Source: an uncultured Thiotrichaceae bacterium
GTDB lineage: Bacteria > Pseudomonadota > Gammaproteobacteria > Thiotrichales > Thiotrichaceae
Assembly: GCA_938038645.1 (NCBI GenBank)
Contig: CALHTA010000331.1
Location: 1-12,650 of the forward strand
Direction of reading: 5' to 3'
DNA length: 12,650 bases
In this document: piece by piece, positions 6,662 through 12,650 of the stretch
Layout of the letters: the number at the start of each line of letters is the position of its first letter
Numbering within the stretch: position 1 is the first letter of the stretch
The notes under the pieces: generated by a model
Database searches by the model: none
The model's input: only the letters and a program-made list of their open reading frames with translations
Told to the model about the DNA's origin: nothing
Position numbers and translations under genes: made by a program

Positions 6662-8038
6662 TTAGAGGTAAACCATGCCAACTTGGAACATTTTTTCAAT
6701 CGATGGAATGTAGCGCTTATCCGAAAGGAAAAGTATCACGTGGTCATTCTCCTCGATCACCACATGACTGCTCGGAAGAACAACTTCTTTTCCTTTTACA
6801 ACCGCACAAACTGTCGAACCTGGTGGCAGCTTCAAGTTTTTGAGCTCACGCCCAACGACACGTGATGTTTTTTCATCTCCATGAGCCACCACTTCAAGCA
6901 CCTCTGCTGCTCCTTTGCGCAAAGCATGAACAGAGACTATATCCCCCTGCCTTACATGTGCTAACAAGCCGCTGAGTGTAATTTGCTGTGGCGAGATAGC
7001 CATATCGATAATCCCGCTCTCAACAAGATCAACATAACTCGGGCGATTTACAAGTGCCATCACCTTTCTTGCACCTAGCCTTTTAGCCAGCATAGCGGAT
7101 AGAATATTAGCTTCATCATCGTTAGTTAACGCACAAAAGACATCCATATTACCGATGTCCTCCTCTTGTAAGAGATGCTCATCAGCTGCATCACCTTCCA
7201 ATACCAAAGTTTTATCCAGTTGCTCAGCTAAAACTCCGGCAATCTCTGAATTCTTCTCAATTATTTTGACTTGATATCGCTCATTCTCAATCATGCTGGA
7301 CAGTGTGCTGCCCACATTCCCTCCACCCGCAATCATGATTCGTTTATATGGCTTTTCAACTATGCTCAACTCACTCATCACGACACGAATATGTTGCGCA
7401 CTAGCAATAACAAAGACCTCATCTTCTGCTTCAATGACCGTATCGCCATCTGGCAAAATTGCTTTACCCTCTCTAAATATGGCGATTACTCTGACTTCCA
7501 CATCGGGCATGTGCTCGGCAAAATCCCGAATTTGATGGCCGATAAGCTTGCCACCGTACTGGGCCTTTAAAGACACTAATTGCACTCGACCTTCTGCGAA
7601 ACTGATTACTTGAAGCGCGCCTGGGTTAGCAATTAAGCGATAAACCTGCTCCGTAATTAAACGCTCCGGGCTAATGAGAACATCGACAGGAATCGCCGTT
7701 TTAGAAAATAACTCTTGATGATTTAAGTAGCTAACGGCTCTGACTCGTGCGATTTTGGTCGGTGTACGAAACAGTTGATAGGCTACTTGGCACGCAATCA
7801 TGTTGACTTCATCACTTGAGGTCACGGCAATCAACATATCTGCATTCATCACATTGGCGTTTTCAAGGACATCAGGATGTGATGCATTACCTTGAAAAGT
7901 ATCAATATCCAGCTTTTCGCGAAGATGCCTCAATCGTTCAGGATCATTATCAATGATCACGACATCGTTATCTTCAGTCGCCAGACTAGTTGCTAGCGAG
8001 CTACCTACTTGACCTGCACCAATAATGACAATATTCAT
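6662..8038 (-). CDS. trkA: Trk system potassium uptake regulatory protein TrkA
   Basis: TrkA is the cytoplasmic nucleotide-binding gating subunit that assembles on TrkH. The 458 residues form two tandem RCK units. The first has the Rossmann loop GAGQVG (7-12) with acidic Asp30 at the end of the second strand; the second has GGGNVG (238-243) with Glu261 in the same role. Each Rossmann half is followed by an RCK-C domain (about 140-225 and 368-450). This duplicated form is the normal one for gammaproteobacterial TrkA. It begins 3 bp after the ntrX stop, with a weak Shine-Dalgarno, and is followed 3 bp later by trkH. Sharing an operon with both trkH and a two-component pair suggests that potassium uptake is co-expressed with this signalling system. 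Confidence 0.97.
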   Translation of the reverse strand: MNIVIIGAGQVGSSLATSLATEDNDVVIIDNDPERLRHLREKLDIDTFQGNASHPDVLENANVMNADMLIAVTSSDEVNMIACQVAYQLFRTPTKIARVRAVSYLNHQELFSKTAIPVDVLISPERLITEQVYRLIANPGALQVISFAEGRVQLVSLKAQYGGKLIGHQIRDFAEHMPDVEVRVIAIFREGKAILPDGDTVIEAEDEVFVIASAQHIRVVMSELSIVEKPYKRIMIAGGGNVGSTLSSMIENERYQVKIIEKNSEIAGVLAEQLDKTLVLEGDAADEHLLQEEDIGNMDVFCALTNDDEANILSAMLAKRLGARKVMALVNRPSYVDLVESGIIDMAISPQQITLSGLLAHVRQGDIVSVHALRKGAAEVLEVVAHGDEKTSRVVGRELKNLKLPPGSTVCAVVKGKEVVLPSSHVVIEENDHVILFLSDKRYIPSIEKMFQVGMVYL

Positions 8039-8041
8039 TAA

Positions 8042-9436
8042 TTACTTATTAAACTGCTTTGGGTCAATATTTAAAGAGCGCATTTTACGATACAGATGAG
8101 TGCGTTCCATCTGGACTCGCTCAGCAAGCTGACTCACGTTACCGCCACACTGCTCTAACTGATGGCTTAAATAGTCATGCTCAAATTGCTCACGGGCCTG
8201 TCTAAGAGGCATTTCAAACAAACTTGTTGGTAATTGCTCTACACCTTGGCTAAAGATCGGAATGCTTCGTCCCAACATTTCTTCGACTTCTTCCTGAGTA
8301 ATCTCGGTGTCTGTGCCTAAGATCAGAAGCCGTTGAACCAAGTTTCTTAACTCTCGTATATTTCCAAGCCAGTGATAATTTCTAAGGAAATTCTGCGAAG
8401 CAACTGAGAAATGTCTGTATGGCAAACCATCTAGGGCAATTAAACGATCCACGTAGAAATTAAGCAATTCTGGCACATCTTCAGGGTGCTCTCTTAGGGG
8501 TGGAATAACGAGAGGTACAACGTTTAATCTAAAGAATAATTCATCTGAGAATCGTCCTGTTTCAACATCTTCTCTTAAATCATTTTGAGCGGATACAATC
8601 AACTCACTGCGTAAATCGATTTTGGAAGTTCCGCCAACGCGGCTATAGACTTTGTCGCGTAAGGTAAGCAGCAAAGCCTGCTGTGCATCTGGCTCCAGAG
8701 CAGCAATGTCGCATAAATAGAGGGTTCCACCTTGTGCCTCATCAAGCAAGCCCGTTGTGATTAGGCCATCCTCCTCCTTACCAAACAACATTTCCATAAA
8801 AACAGCGGGGGACTGTGCGGAGACAATCGCTTTGACAAACGAGCCATTAGCGCGCTCACTTTTGCTGTGAATATATCGCGCAAAAACCTCTTTTCCAGAA
8901 CCTGACTCTCCATAAAGAATCACGACGGCGTCAGTATGCTTGCCTATTTTTTCTGACTGTAATCTTAATTCGCGCATTGCCTGACTTGAGCCAATCGGCT
9001 CAGAAGGTGCTAAAACCTGCTTTTTTAAGCCACGATTCTCCTGCTCAAGCTGGCTTGAACGGATTCCATGATCCACTGATAGCAACAGCTTCGCCATCGA
9101 CAACGGCTTCTCTATAAAATCATAGGCACCAAGCCTAGTCGCCTCTACTGCGGTTTCAATGGTTCCGTGCCCTGACATCATAATCACTGGGCAACTTAAC
9201 AAGCCACTCTCATGCCAACTCTTCAACAAGGAAATGCCATCTTCGCCAGGCATCCAAATATCTAGAAGTATAAGCTGTGGACGACTAACGCGAACTTGTT
9301 CACGCGCCTGCTCCGCATCTTCAGCCAGAACCACTTGATAACCTTCGTCTTCAAGAATTTCTCCGACTAACTGACGAATATCGGGTTCATCATCGACCAC
9401 AAGGATCCGATATTTTTCTGCAACTTTAAGCGACAT
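8042..9436 (-). CDS. ntrX: NtrX-like response regulator with degenerate sigma-54 AAA+ domain
   Basis: A 464-residue regulator. The receiver domain (about 9-125) has the acidic pair Asp15/Asp16, phosphoacceptor Asp59 and Lys110. The AAA+ domain (about 148-380) keeps Walker A (GESGSGKE, 176-183), the FSDELFFRLNV segment and GNIRELRN. The Fis-type helix-turn-helix is at about 424-457. Two features are abnormal. The GAFTGA loop that touches sigma-54 is missing: the text passes from LFGKEEDG (217-224) to GLLDEAQGGTL (229-239) with about 6-8 residues lost. Walker B reads GGTLYLCDI, with Cys242-Asp243 in place of Asp-Glu. A standard sigma-54 activator is therefore unlikely; a DNA-binding regulator working with other sigma factors is more probable. 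An AAAGG lies 6 nt before the ATG, inside the end of ntrY. The name rests on pairing with the NtrY-like kinase and location before trkA. Confidence 0.85.
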   Translation of the reverse strand: MSLKVAEKYRILVVDDEPDIRQLVGEILEDEGYQVVLAEDAEQAREQVRVSRPQLILLDIWMPGEDGISLLKSWHESGLLSCPVIMMSGHGTIETAVEATRLGAYDFIEKPLSMAKLLLSVDHGIRSSQLEQENRGLKKQVLAPSEPIGSSQAMRELRLQSEKIGKHTDAVVILYGESGSGKEVFARYIHSKSERANGSFVKAIVSAQSPAVFMEMLFGKEEDGLITTGLLDEAQGGTLYLCDIAALEPDAQQALLLTLRDKVYSRVGGTSKIDLRSELIVSAQNDLREDVETGRFSDELFFRLNVVPLVIPPLREHPEDVPELLNFYVDRLIALDGLPYRHFSVASQNFLRNYHWLGNIRELRNLVQRLLILGTDTEITQEEVEEMLGRSIPIFSQGVEQLPTSLFEMPLRQAREQFEHDYLSHQLEQCGGNVSQLAERVQMERTHLYRKMRSLNIDPKQFNK

Positions 9437-11651
9437 GTTTAACCTTTAAGGGTTGAATGTTTGTTTGTTCAACACCGGCTTCTGCCGGGAAATAAATACT
9501 AATCTTCGCGCCCTGATTCGGATTGTTAGCGGCGACCACTCTTGCAGAATGCTCTTCCACAATCTTCTTAACTATTGATAGGCCCAAACCTGAGCCTTTC
9601 TGCTTACTACTAACGTATGGATCAAATAAATTTTGAAGTATTTCAGGCGGAATTCCCGGTCCCGTATCTGAAACGCTTAGCACGACATCCTGGGTGCCTG
9701 TTGCTGTTTTTTCTAGGTGTACACTTAGACTTACTTCGCGCTTCGTACTGTCCTCATCAAATGCTTCAAATGCATTTTTTAATAAATTAACAATTAACTG
9801 GCGAATACGTCCTGAATCTAGATATAAATCAGGCACTTTTTGCACATCGACAATGACTTTAATTGCTTGATCATTAACGCTAAATAACTCAGCAATCTCA
9901 CTGGCCAAGCTAGGCAAATCGACGAGTTGAAGACTCAAGGCAGGCGCCCTAGCATATTCACTAAAGGCATCGACCATCGACTTCAGATTATCCACCTGAT
10001 TTATTATAGTACGGCTCATCCTTTGCAGCAGCTCTCCAGAGCTGTCACTCAATTCAGGCTTTAAACGGTGTTGCAATCTTTCTGCGGACAATCGTATCGG
10101 AGTTAATGGGTTTTTAATTTCATGGGCTAAACGTCGGGCTACCTCACTCCATGCCGCTTCATGCTCAGCTTGAACAACATCAGTGATATCTTCAAATACC
10201 AAAACATGCCCTTTTGAGCCATCTATCAGTTGAGGTAATGCTGATCCACGACAAACCAACATTCTTTTACCACCGGCCATTAATAAGCTGAGCTCACATT
10301 GCCACTCTTTTTTGTCATCAACCAAATTGGGTTGAATCATTTGCAATAACGGTTGCAATGCGATGTGGGCGGCACCGACCTCAGAAAGGCTTTGATCTAT
10401 AAACGCCGACAGAGGTGCTTGTAGCACTTGCTCGGCAGCTTCGTTAACTCTGCGAATAACTTGCTTATCATCGATGGTGATAACACCCGACGTTAGATGA
10501 TCCAGAACCGCATTCAAATAATCATGCTGGCGCTGGACCTGCTGCTGACTTTCCTCACTTTCTCGTTTCGCATCTGACAATCTTGTTGTCATTGTATTAA
10601 AGGAGCGAGCGAGCAAACTAAAGTCGTCCTTATCAGAGACAGGTAATTTCTTCTGAAGGTTCCCTGATGCAACCGCTAAAGTACCATCGAGCAGTTTTCG
10701 TACCGGATTAGTCAGACGTCTAGAGTAGACAAATGCAGACCACACTGAAAACAAGATCGATAGCACCATGATGAGAAACAGCGTGAGTCGGAAACTTTGC
10801 TTGATCAAATCACGCTGATAATTAATTTTCTGGTACTGACTTCTAGCCGCTTCTACGTTACTAGATAGTTGGATTTCGGTATCTGAAAACGGAAATAAAG
10901 CGGTGAGAATCATGGTGCTACTAGAAATATTTGGTTTGAGTGTGATCGCGACTCTCGAGTAAAGCGTATTGTTGCTTCCCACCGCTTCCAAGCGAGTCAT
11001 ATAGCCACGCGATGCCAAACTTCGAGTAATTTCATTCGCGGGGAAATGAGGAATTATCGTTCCGATTTCTGCATTATCGCCACTGTAAACCAGCACTCGC
11101 TTGTTTTTTCCTAACAAGATCATTTCATAGGCGCCCAAAGAGCGCATACGACTCTCAACCGTATTTGCGTAATCTAAAGGATCGGTTGATGTCAGCTCTC
11201 TGGCCACTTTTTCTATGTCATAAAGATGCTGACGAGTTCGTACATTAAGCGAGTTACGAGCGAGTTCCAATGAATCATCTAGGGCACTTTCAATTTTGAC
11301 ATTAAACCAACTATCAATCCTGTCGCCCAAAAAATTCATTGAGAAATACGAAACAATCAGGACTGGCAGGATAGTCAATATCGAAAAGGCCAGCATCAAA
11401 CGAAGCGTAAAGCGCGAACCTGCTTGCTGGGTTCGTAATCGAGTTATCGCTTGATATAAGTTAAATAGAATCAAGAAACTCAATATTAGCAATATTGCAA
11501 TATTGAGCGGTGCCAACCAGACGATTATGCTGTCAGCAGACTCGGGGTTCTTTGTTGACAGGTTTAGGATGGAAAGGGAGATGGTTAAAAGTATTGCCGT
11601 TAGCACTACCGGCAACACTTGAAACGTCAGTGTCCTTACGGTAATGGCCAC
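9426..11651 (-). CDS. ntrY: NtrY-like membrane sensor histidine kinase
   Basis: A 741-residue inner-membrane kinase. Three hydrophobic segments lie near the start (about 10-30, 44-67, 84-105), followed by a large periplasmic region (about 106-285) and a fourth segment (288-309). A HAMP linker follows (about 310-365), then a PAS-like domain (about 376-490). The kinase core has phosphoacceptor His510 in ARRLAHEIKNPLTPIRL, the N box VNLLKNAFEA (621-630), and ATP motifs DTGPGIP (662-668) and GSGLGL (686-691). Domain order matches NtrY. The start is GTG at 11651, backed by a strong GAGGT 6 nt upstream, and overlaps the DUF4390 gene by 16 bp. It also overlaps ntrX by 11 bp, so the partner regulator is clear. 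The signal sensed is unknown; NtrY proteins have been linked to nitrogen, redox or envelope state in other bacteria. Confidence 0.9.
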   Translation of the reverse strand: MAITVRTLTFQVLPVVLTAILLTISLSILNLSTKNPESADSIIVWLAPLNIAILLILSFLILFNLYQAITRLRTQQAGSRFTLRLMLAFSILTILPVLIVSYFSMNFLGDRIDSWFNVKIESALDDSLELARNSLNVRTRQHLYDIEKVARELTSTDPLDYANTVESRMRSLGAYEMILLGKNKRVLVYSGDNAEIGTIIPHFPANEITRSLASRGYMTRLEAVGSNNTLYSRVAITLKPNISSSTMILTALFPFSDTEIQLSSNVEAARSQYQKINYQRDLIKQSFRLTLFLIMVLSILFSVWSAFVYSRRLTNPVRKLLDGTLAVASGNLQKKLPVSDKDDFSLLARSFNTMTTRLSDAKRESEESQQQVQRQHDYLNAVLDHLTSGVITIDDKQVIRRVNEAAEQVLQAPLSAFIDQSLSEVGAAHIALQPLLQMIQPNLVDDKKEWQCELSLLMAGGKRMLVCRGSALPQLIDGSKGHVLVFEDITDVVQAEHEAAWSEVARRLAHEIKNPLTPIRLSAERLQHRLKPELSDSSGELLQRMSRTIINQVDNLKSMVDAFSEYARAPALSLQLVDLPSLASEIAELFSVNDQAIKVIVDVQKVPDLYLDSGRIRQLIVNLLKNAFEAFDEDSTKREVSLSVHLEKTATGTQDVVLSVSDTGPGIPPEILQNLFDPYVSSKQKGSGLGLSIVKKIVEEHSARVVAANNPNQGAKISIYFPAEAGVEQTNIQPLKVKHVA
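9443..9447 (-). promoter_or_regulatory. Ribosome binding site of ntrX inside the ntrY coding end
   Basis: AAAGG on the minus strand lies 6 nt before the ntrX ATG at 9436. The two genes overlap by 11 bp, so this site supports the start despite the overlap. Confidence 0.6.
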
Positions 11652-12226
11652 GTAATGACCTCGCTACTCATACTATACTGACTGCTAAATATTGACTGTA
11701 TTTTGAGGGGTAGCCTCAAGGTTGCTGGCGATAAAGTACTAGAAAGCGCAATGGTGTAACCGCCGCTCTTAGTACTGTCGGGTAATGCAGGTAGCCGGTG
11801 ATTTACAACACTCCCCATTTTTCTTAAAGCCGTCGGTAAAGAACGAAAATTCCAGTTTTCGTTAGTGTCACTTCGAGTTAACAAGAAATGGCGACTTAAT
11901 GCGTGATATTTTAATTGATAATCAATGGTGCTTATATTTTCAGCCTGATTCCACCACCAAGCGTTCGACTTAACCAGAACAATTTGTATCTTAGCATTCA
12001 GTACGATTCCATTGAGCAACGCCTGCTCAAGATAAGGTGATAATTGATAATCAATCTGACCACTCACTAAGTAAACATTATTTGCTGAATCAATACTATG
12101 TAAGGAGCTTCTTTTAAAAAAAATGCCTTCTTTAGCCCAAGCGGACGCGCACCAAACGATGACTAGCATCAAGGCTAAATGGCCCCACAAAAAGTGAGTT
12201 CGCTTATTTCTATTGATTTTGCGCAT
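11636..12226 (-). CDS. Exported DUF4390-type protein between rsmB and ntrY
   Basis: A 196-residue protein with a clear Sec signal peptide: a basic start (MRKINRNKRT), a hydrophobic core (about 12-26) and a likely signal peptidase I site after Ala-Trp-Ala31. The mature part has a DUF4390-like pattern: YLVSGQIDYQLSPYLEQALLNGIVL near its start, a WWWN segment, YQLKYHALSRHFLLTR, then NFRSLPTALRKMG. It is expected in the periplasm or attached to the inner membrane. Function is unknown. It begins 4 bp after the rsmB stop and overlaps ntrY by 16 bp; this fixed place before an NtrY-type kinase is the main hint that it may serve or modulate the sensor. The family call is made from memory of the motif pattern and gene order, without a profile search. 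Confidence 0.75.
   Translation of the reverse strand: MRKINRNKRTHFLWGHLALMLVIVWCASAWAKEGIFFKRSSLHSIDSANNVYLVSGQIDYQLSPYLEQALLNGIVLNAKIQIVLVKSNAWWWNQAENISTIDYQLKYHALSRHFLLTRSDTNENWNFRSLPTALRKMGSVVNHRLPALPDSTKSGGYTIALSSTLSPATLRLPLKIQSIFSSQYSMSSEVITWPLP
11658..11662 (-). promoter_or_regulatory. Ribosome binding site supporting the GTG start of ntrY
   Basis: GAGGT on the minus strand with a 6 nt gap to GTG at 11651. It is the strongest Shine-Dalgarno in the operon and lies within the end of the DUF4390 gene. Confidence 0.65.
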
Positions 12227-12230
12227 ACAC

Positions 12231-12650
12231 TTATTTTTCTATAACGGCGTAATAAAATCCATCCATTGAATCCATACCCGGCAAAATTTGTCTACCATAG
12301 AGCTGCTCCAAACCCCACTCAGCATCGACAGGTACATGCTTTGCTTCTGAATGGTTGTCCATAAACTCTTTTACAACGGCGACGTTTTCAGTAGGGAAAA
12401 TTGAGCAAGTCGCGTAGACAAGCCTTCCGCTAGGTTTAAGCATTCCCCACAAGTTTTCCAACAACCGTATTTGCTGCTCATGAAGCTGATCAATATCATC
12501 TTCTCTACGCAGCACTTTAATATCAGGGTGACGACGTATAACGCCTGCCGCTGAACAGGGTGCATCCAGAAGGATACGGTCAAAACCGGCTTCTGACCAA
12601 GCGCCGCTATCACCCGCGTCACTTAATACGATATCTGCTTCTAAGCCTAA
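12231..12650 (-). CDS. rsmB: 16S rRNA m5C967 methyltransferase RsmB (C-terminal third, cut by window edge)
   Basis: The visible 139 residues are the end of the catalytic domain of RsmB (Sun), which uses S-adenosylmethionine to methylate C967 of 16S rRNA. Both catalytic cysteines are here: FDRILLDAPCSAAGVIRRHPDI (motif IV, first Cys at visible residue 32) and LVYATCSIFPTEN (motif VI, Cys at visible residue 82). The C-terminus ends YYAVIEK. The open frame continues without a stop to the right edge, so about 300 residues (the NusB-like domain and SAM-binding start) are missing. A shorter reading from an internal GTG at 12515 would drop motif IV and is wrong. The DUF4390 gene follows after 4 bp. 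Confidence 0.95.
   Translation of the reverse strand, partial: LGLEADIVLSDAGDSGAWSEAGFDRILLDAPCSAAGVIRRHPDIKVLRREDDIDQLHEQQIRLLENLWGMLKPSGRLVYATCSIFPTENVAVVKEFMDNHSEAKHVPVDAEWGLEQLYGRQILPGMDSMDGFYYAVIEK

Noticed and set aside
7271..7570. Open frame of 99 codons on the plus strand inside trkA
   Set aside because: It is wholly antisense to a trkA with all its motifs and shows no family pattern, membrane signal or ribosome site. It is a shadow frame.
12140..12160. Lipoprotein signal in the DUF4390 protein because of Cys26
   Set aside because: The residues before the cysteine (Ile-Val-Trp) do not form a lipobox, while Ala-Trp-Ala at 29-31 fits signal peptidase I.
12371..12622. Open frame of 83 codons on the minus strand in the rsmB region
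   Set aside because: It is out of frame with the motif IV and motif VI reading of rsmB, which is open to the right edge and unmistakable.

Overview
The window looks like a chromosomal segment of a free-living, probably marine, gammaproteobacterium. This is inferred from its gene content: a GspG-J type II secretion cluster, a rhombosortase, IspH beside a FimT-like pseudopilin, and an rsmB-DUF4390-ntrY-ntrX-trkA-trkH run. The exported pseudopilins are rich in acidic residues, which fits a saline habitat but does not prove it. I see no rRNA, tRNA, CRISPR array, IS element or phage gene. Coding density is very high, and no stretch over 300 bases lacks a gene.

Layout. (1) 1-1507, minus strand: type II secretion pseudopilin genes read gspG -> gspH -> gspI -> gspJ, with gspJ cut by the left edge. 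(2) 1580-2155, plus strand: a rhombosortase (rhomboid-family intramembrane serine protease, rrtA type) diverges from gspG across 72 bp. That gap holds an imperfect dyad and a possible promoter. (3) 2164-3462, minus strand: purD, convergent with rrtA, only 8 bp between the stop codons. (4) 3623-4561, plus strand: ispH, divergent from purD; its upstream region has a credible extended -10 promoter. (5) 4555-5112, minus strand: a lone FimT/GspH-family pseudopilin whose 3' end overlaps that of ispH by 7 bp. (6) 5207-12650, minus strand: one tightly packed transcription unit, rsmB (C-terminal third) -> DUF4390 exported protein -> ntrY-like kinase -> ntrX-like regulator -> trkA -> trkH. Gaps are 4, -16, -11, 3 and 3 bp, so the genes are very probably co-transcribed and translationally coupled. 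The operon promoter lies outside the window.

How the genes work together. GspG-J form the periplasmic pseudopilus that pushes folded proteins through the outer-membrane secretin. Rhombosortase is known to process secreted proteins carrying a C-terminal GlyGly-CTERM anchor, many of them type II substrates, so its placement beside gspG makes functional sense. In the second half, a membrane sensor kinase and response regulator share an operon with both subunits of the Trk potassium uptake system and an uncharacterised exported protein. The regulator is the most unusual gene here. It keeps the receiver, Walker A and Fis-type DNA-binding regions, but its AAA+ domain lacks the sigma-54-contacting GAFTGA loop and has an altered Walker B motif. 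It is therefore unlikely to be a standard sigma-54 activator. I did not find a wholly novel multi-gene system; the strongest leads are this regulator/DUF4390/Trk module and the gspG/rhombosortase divergent pair.
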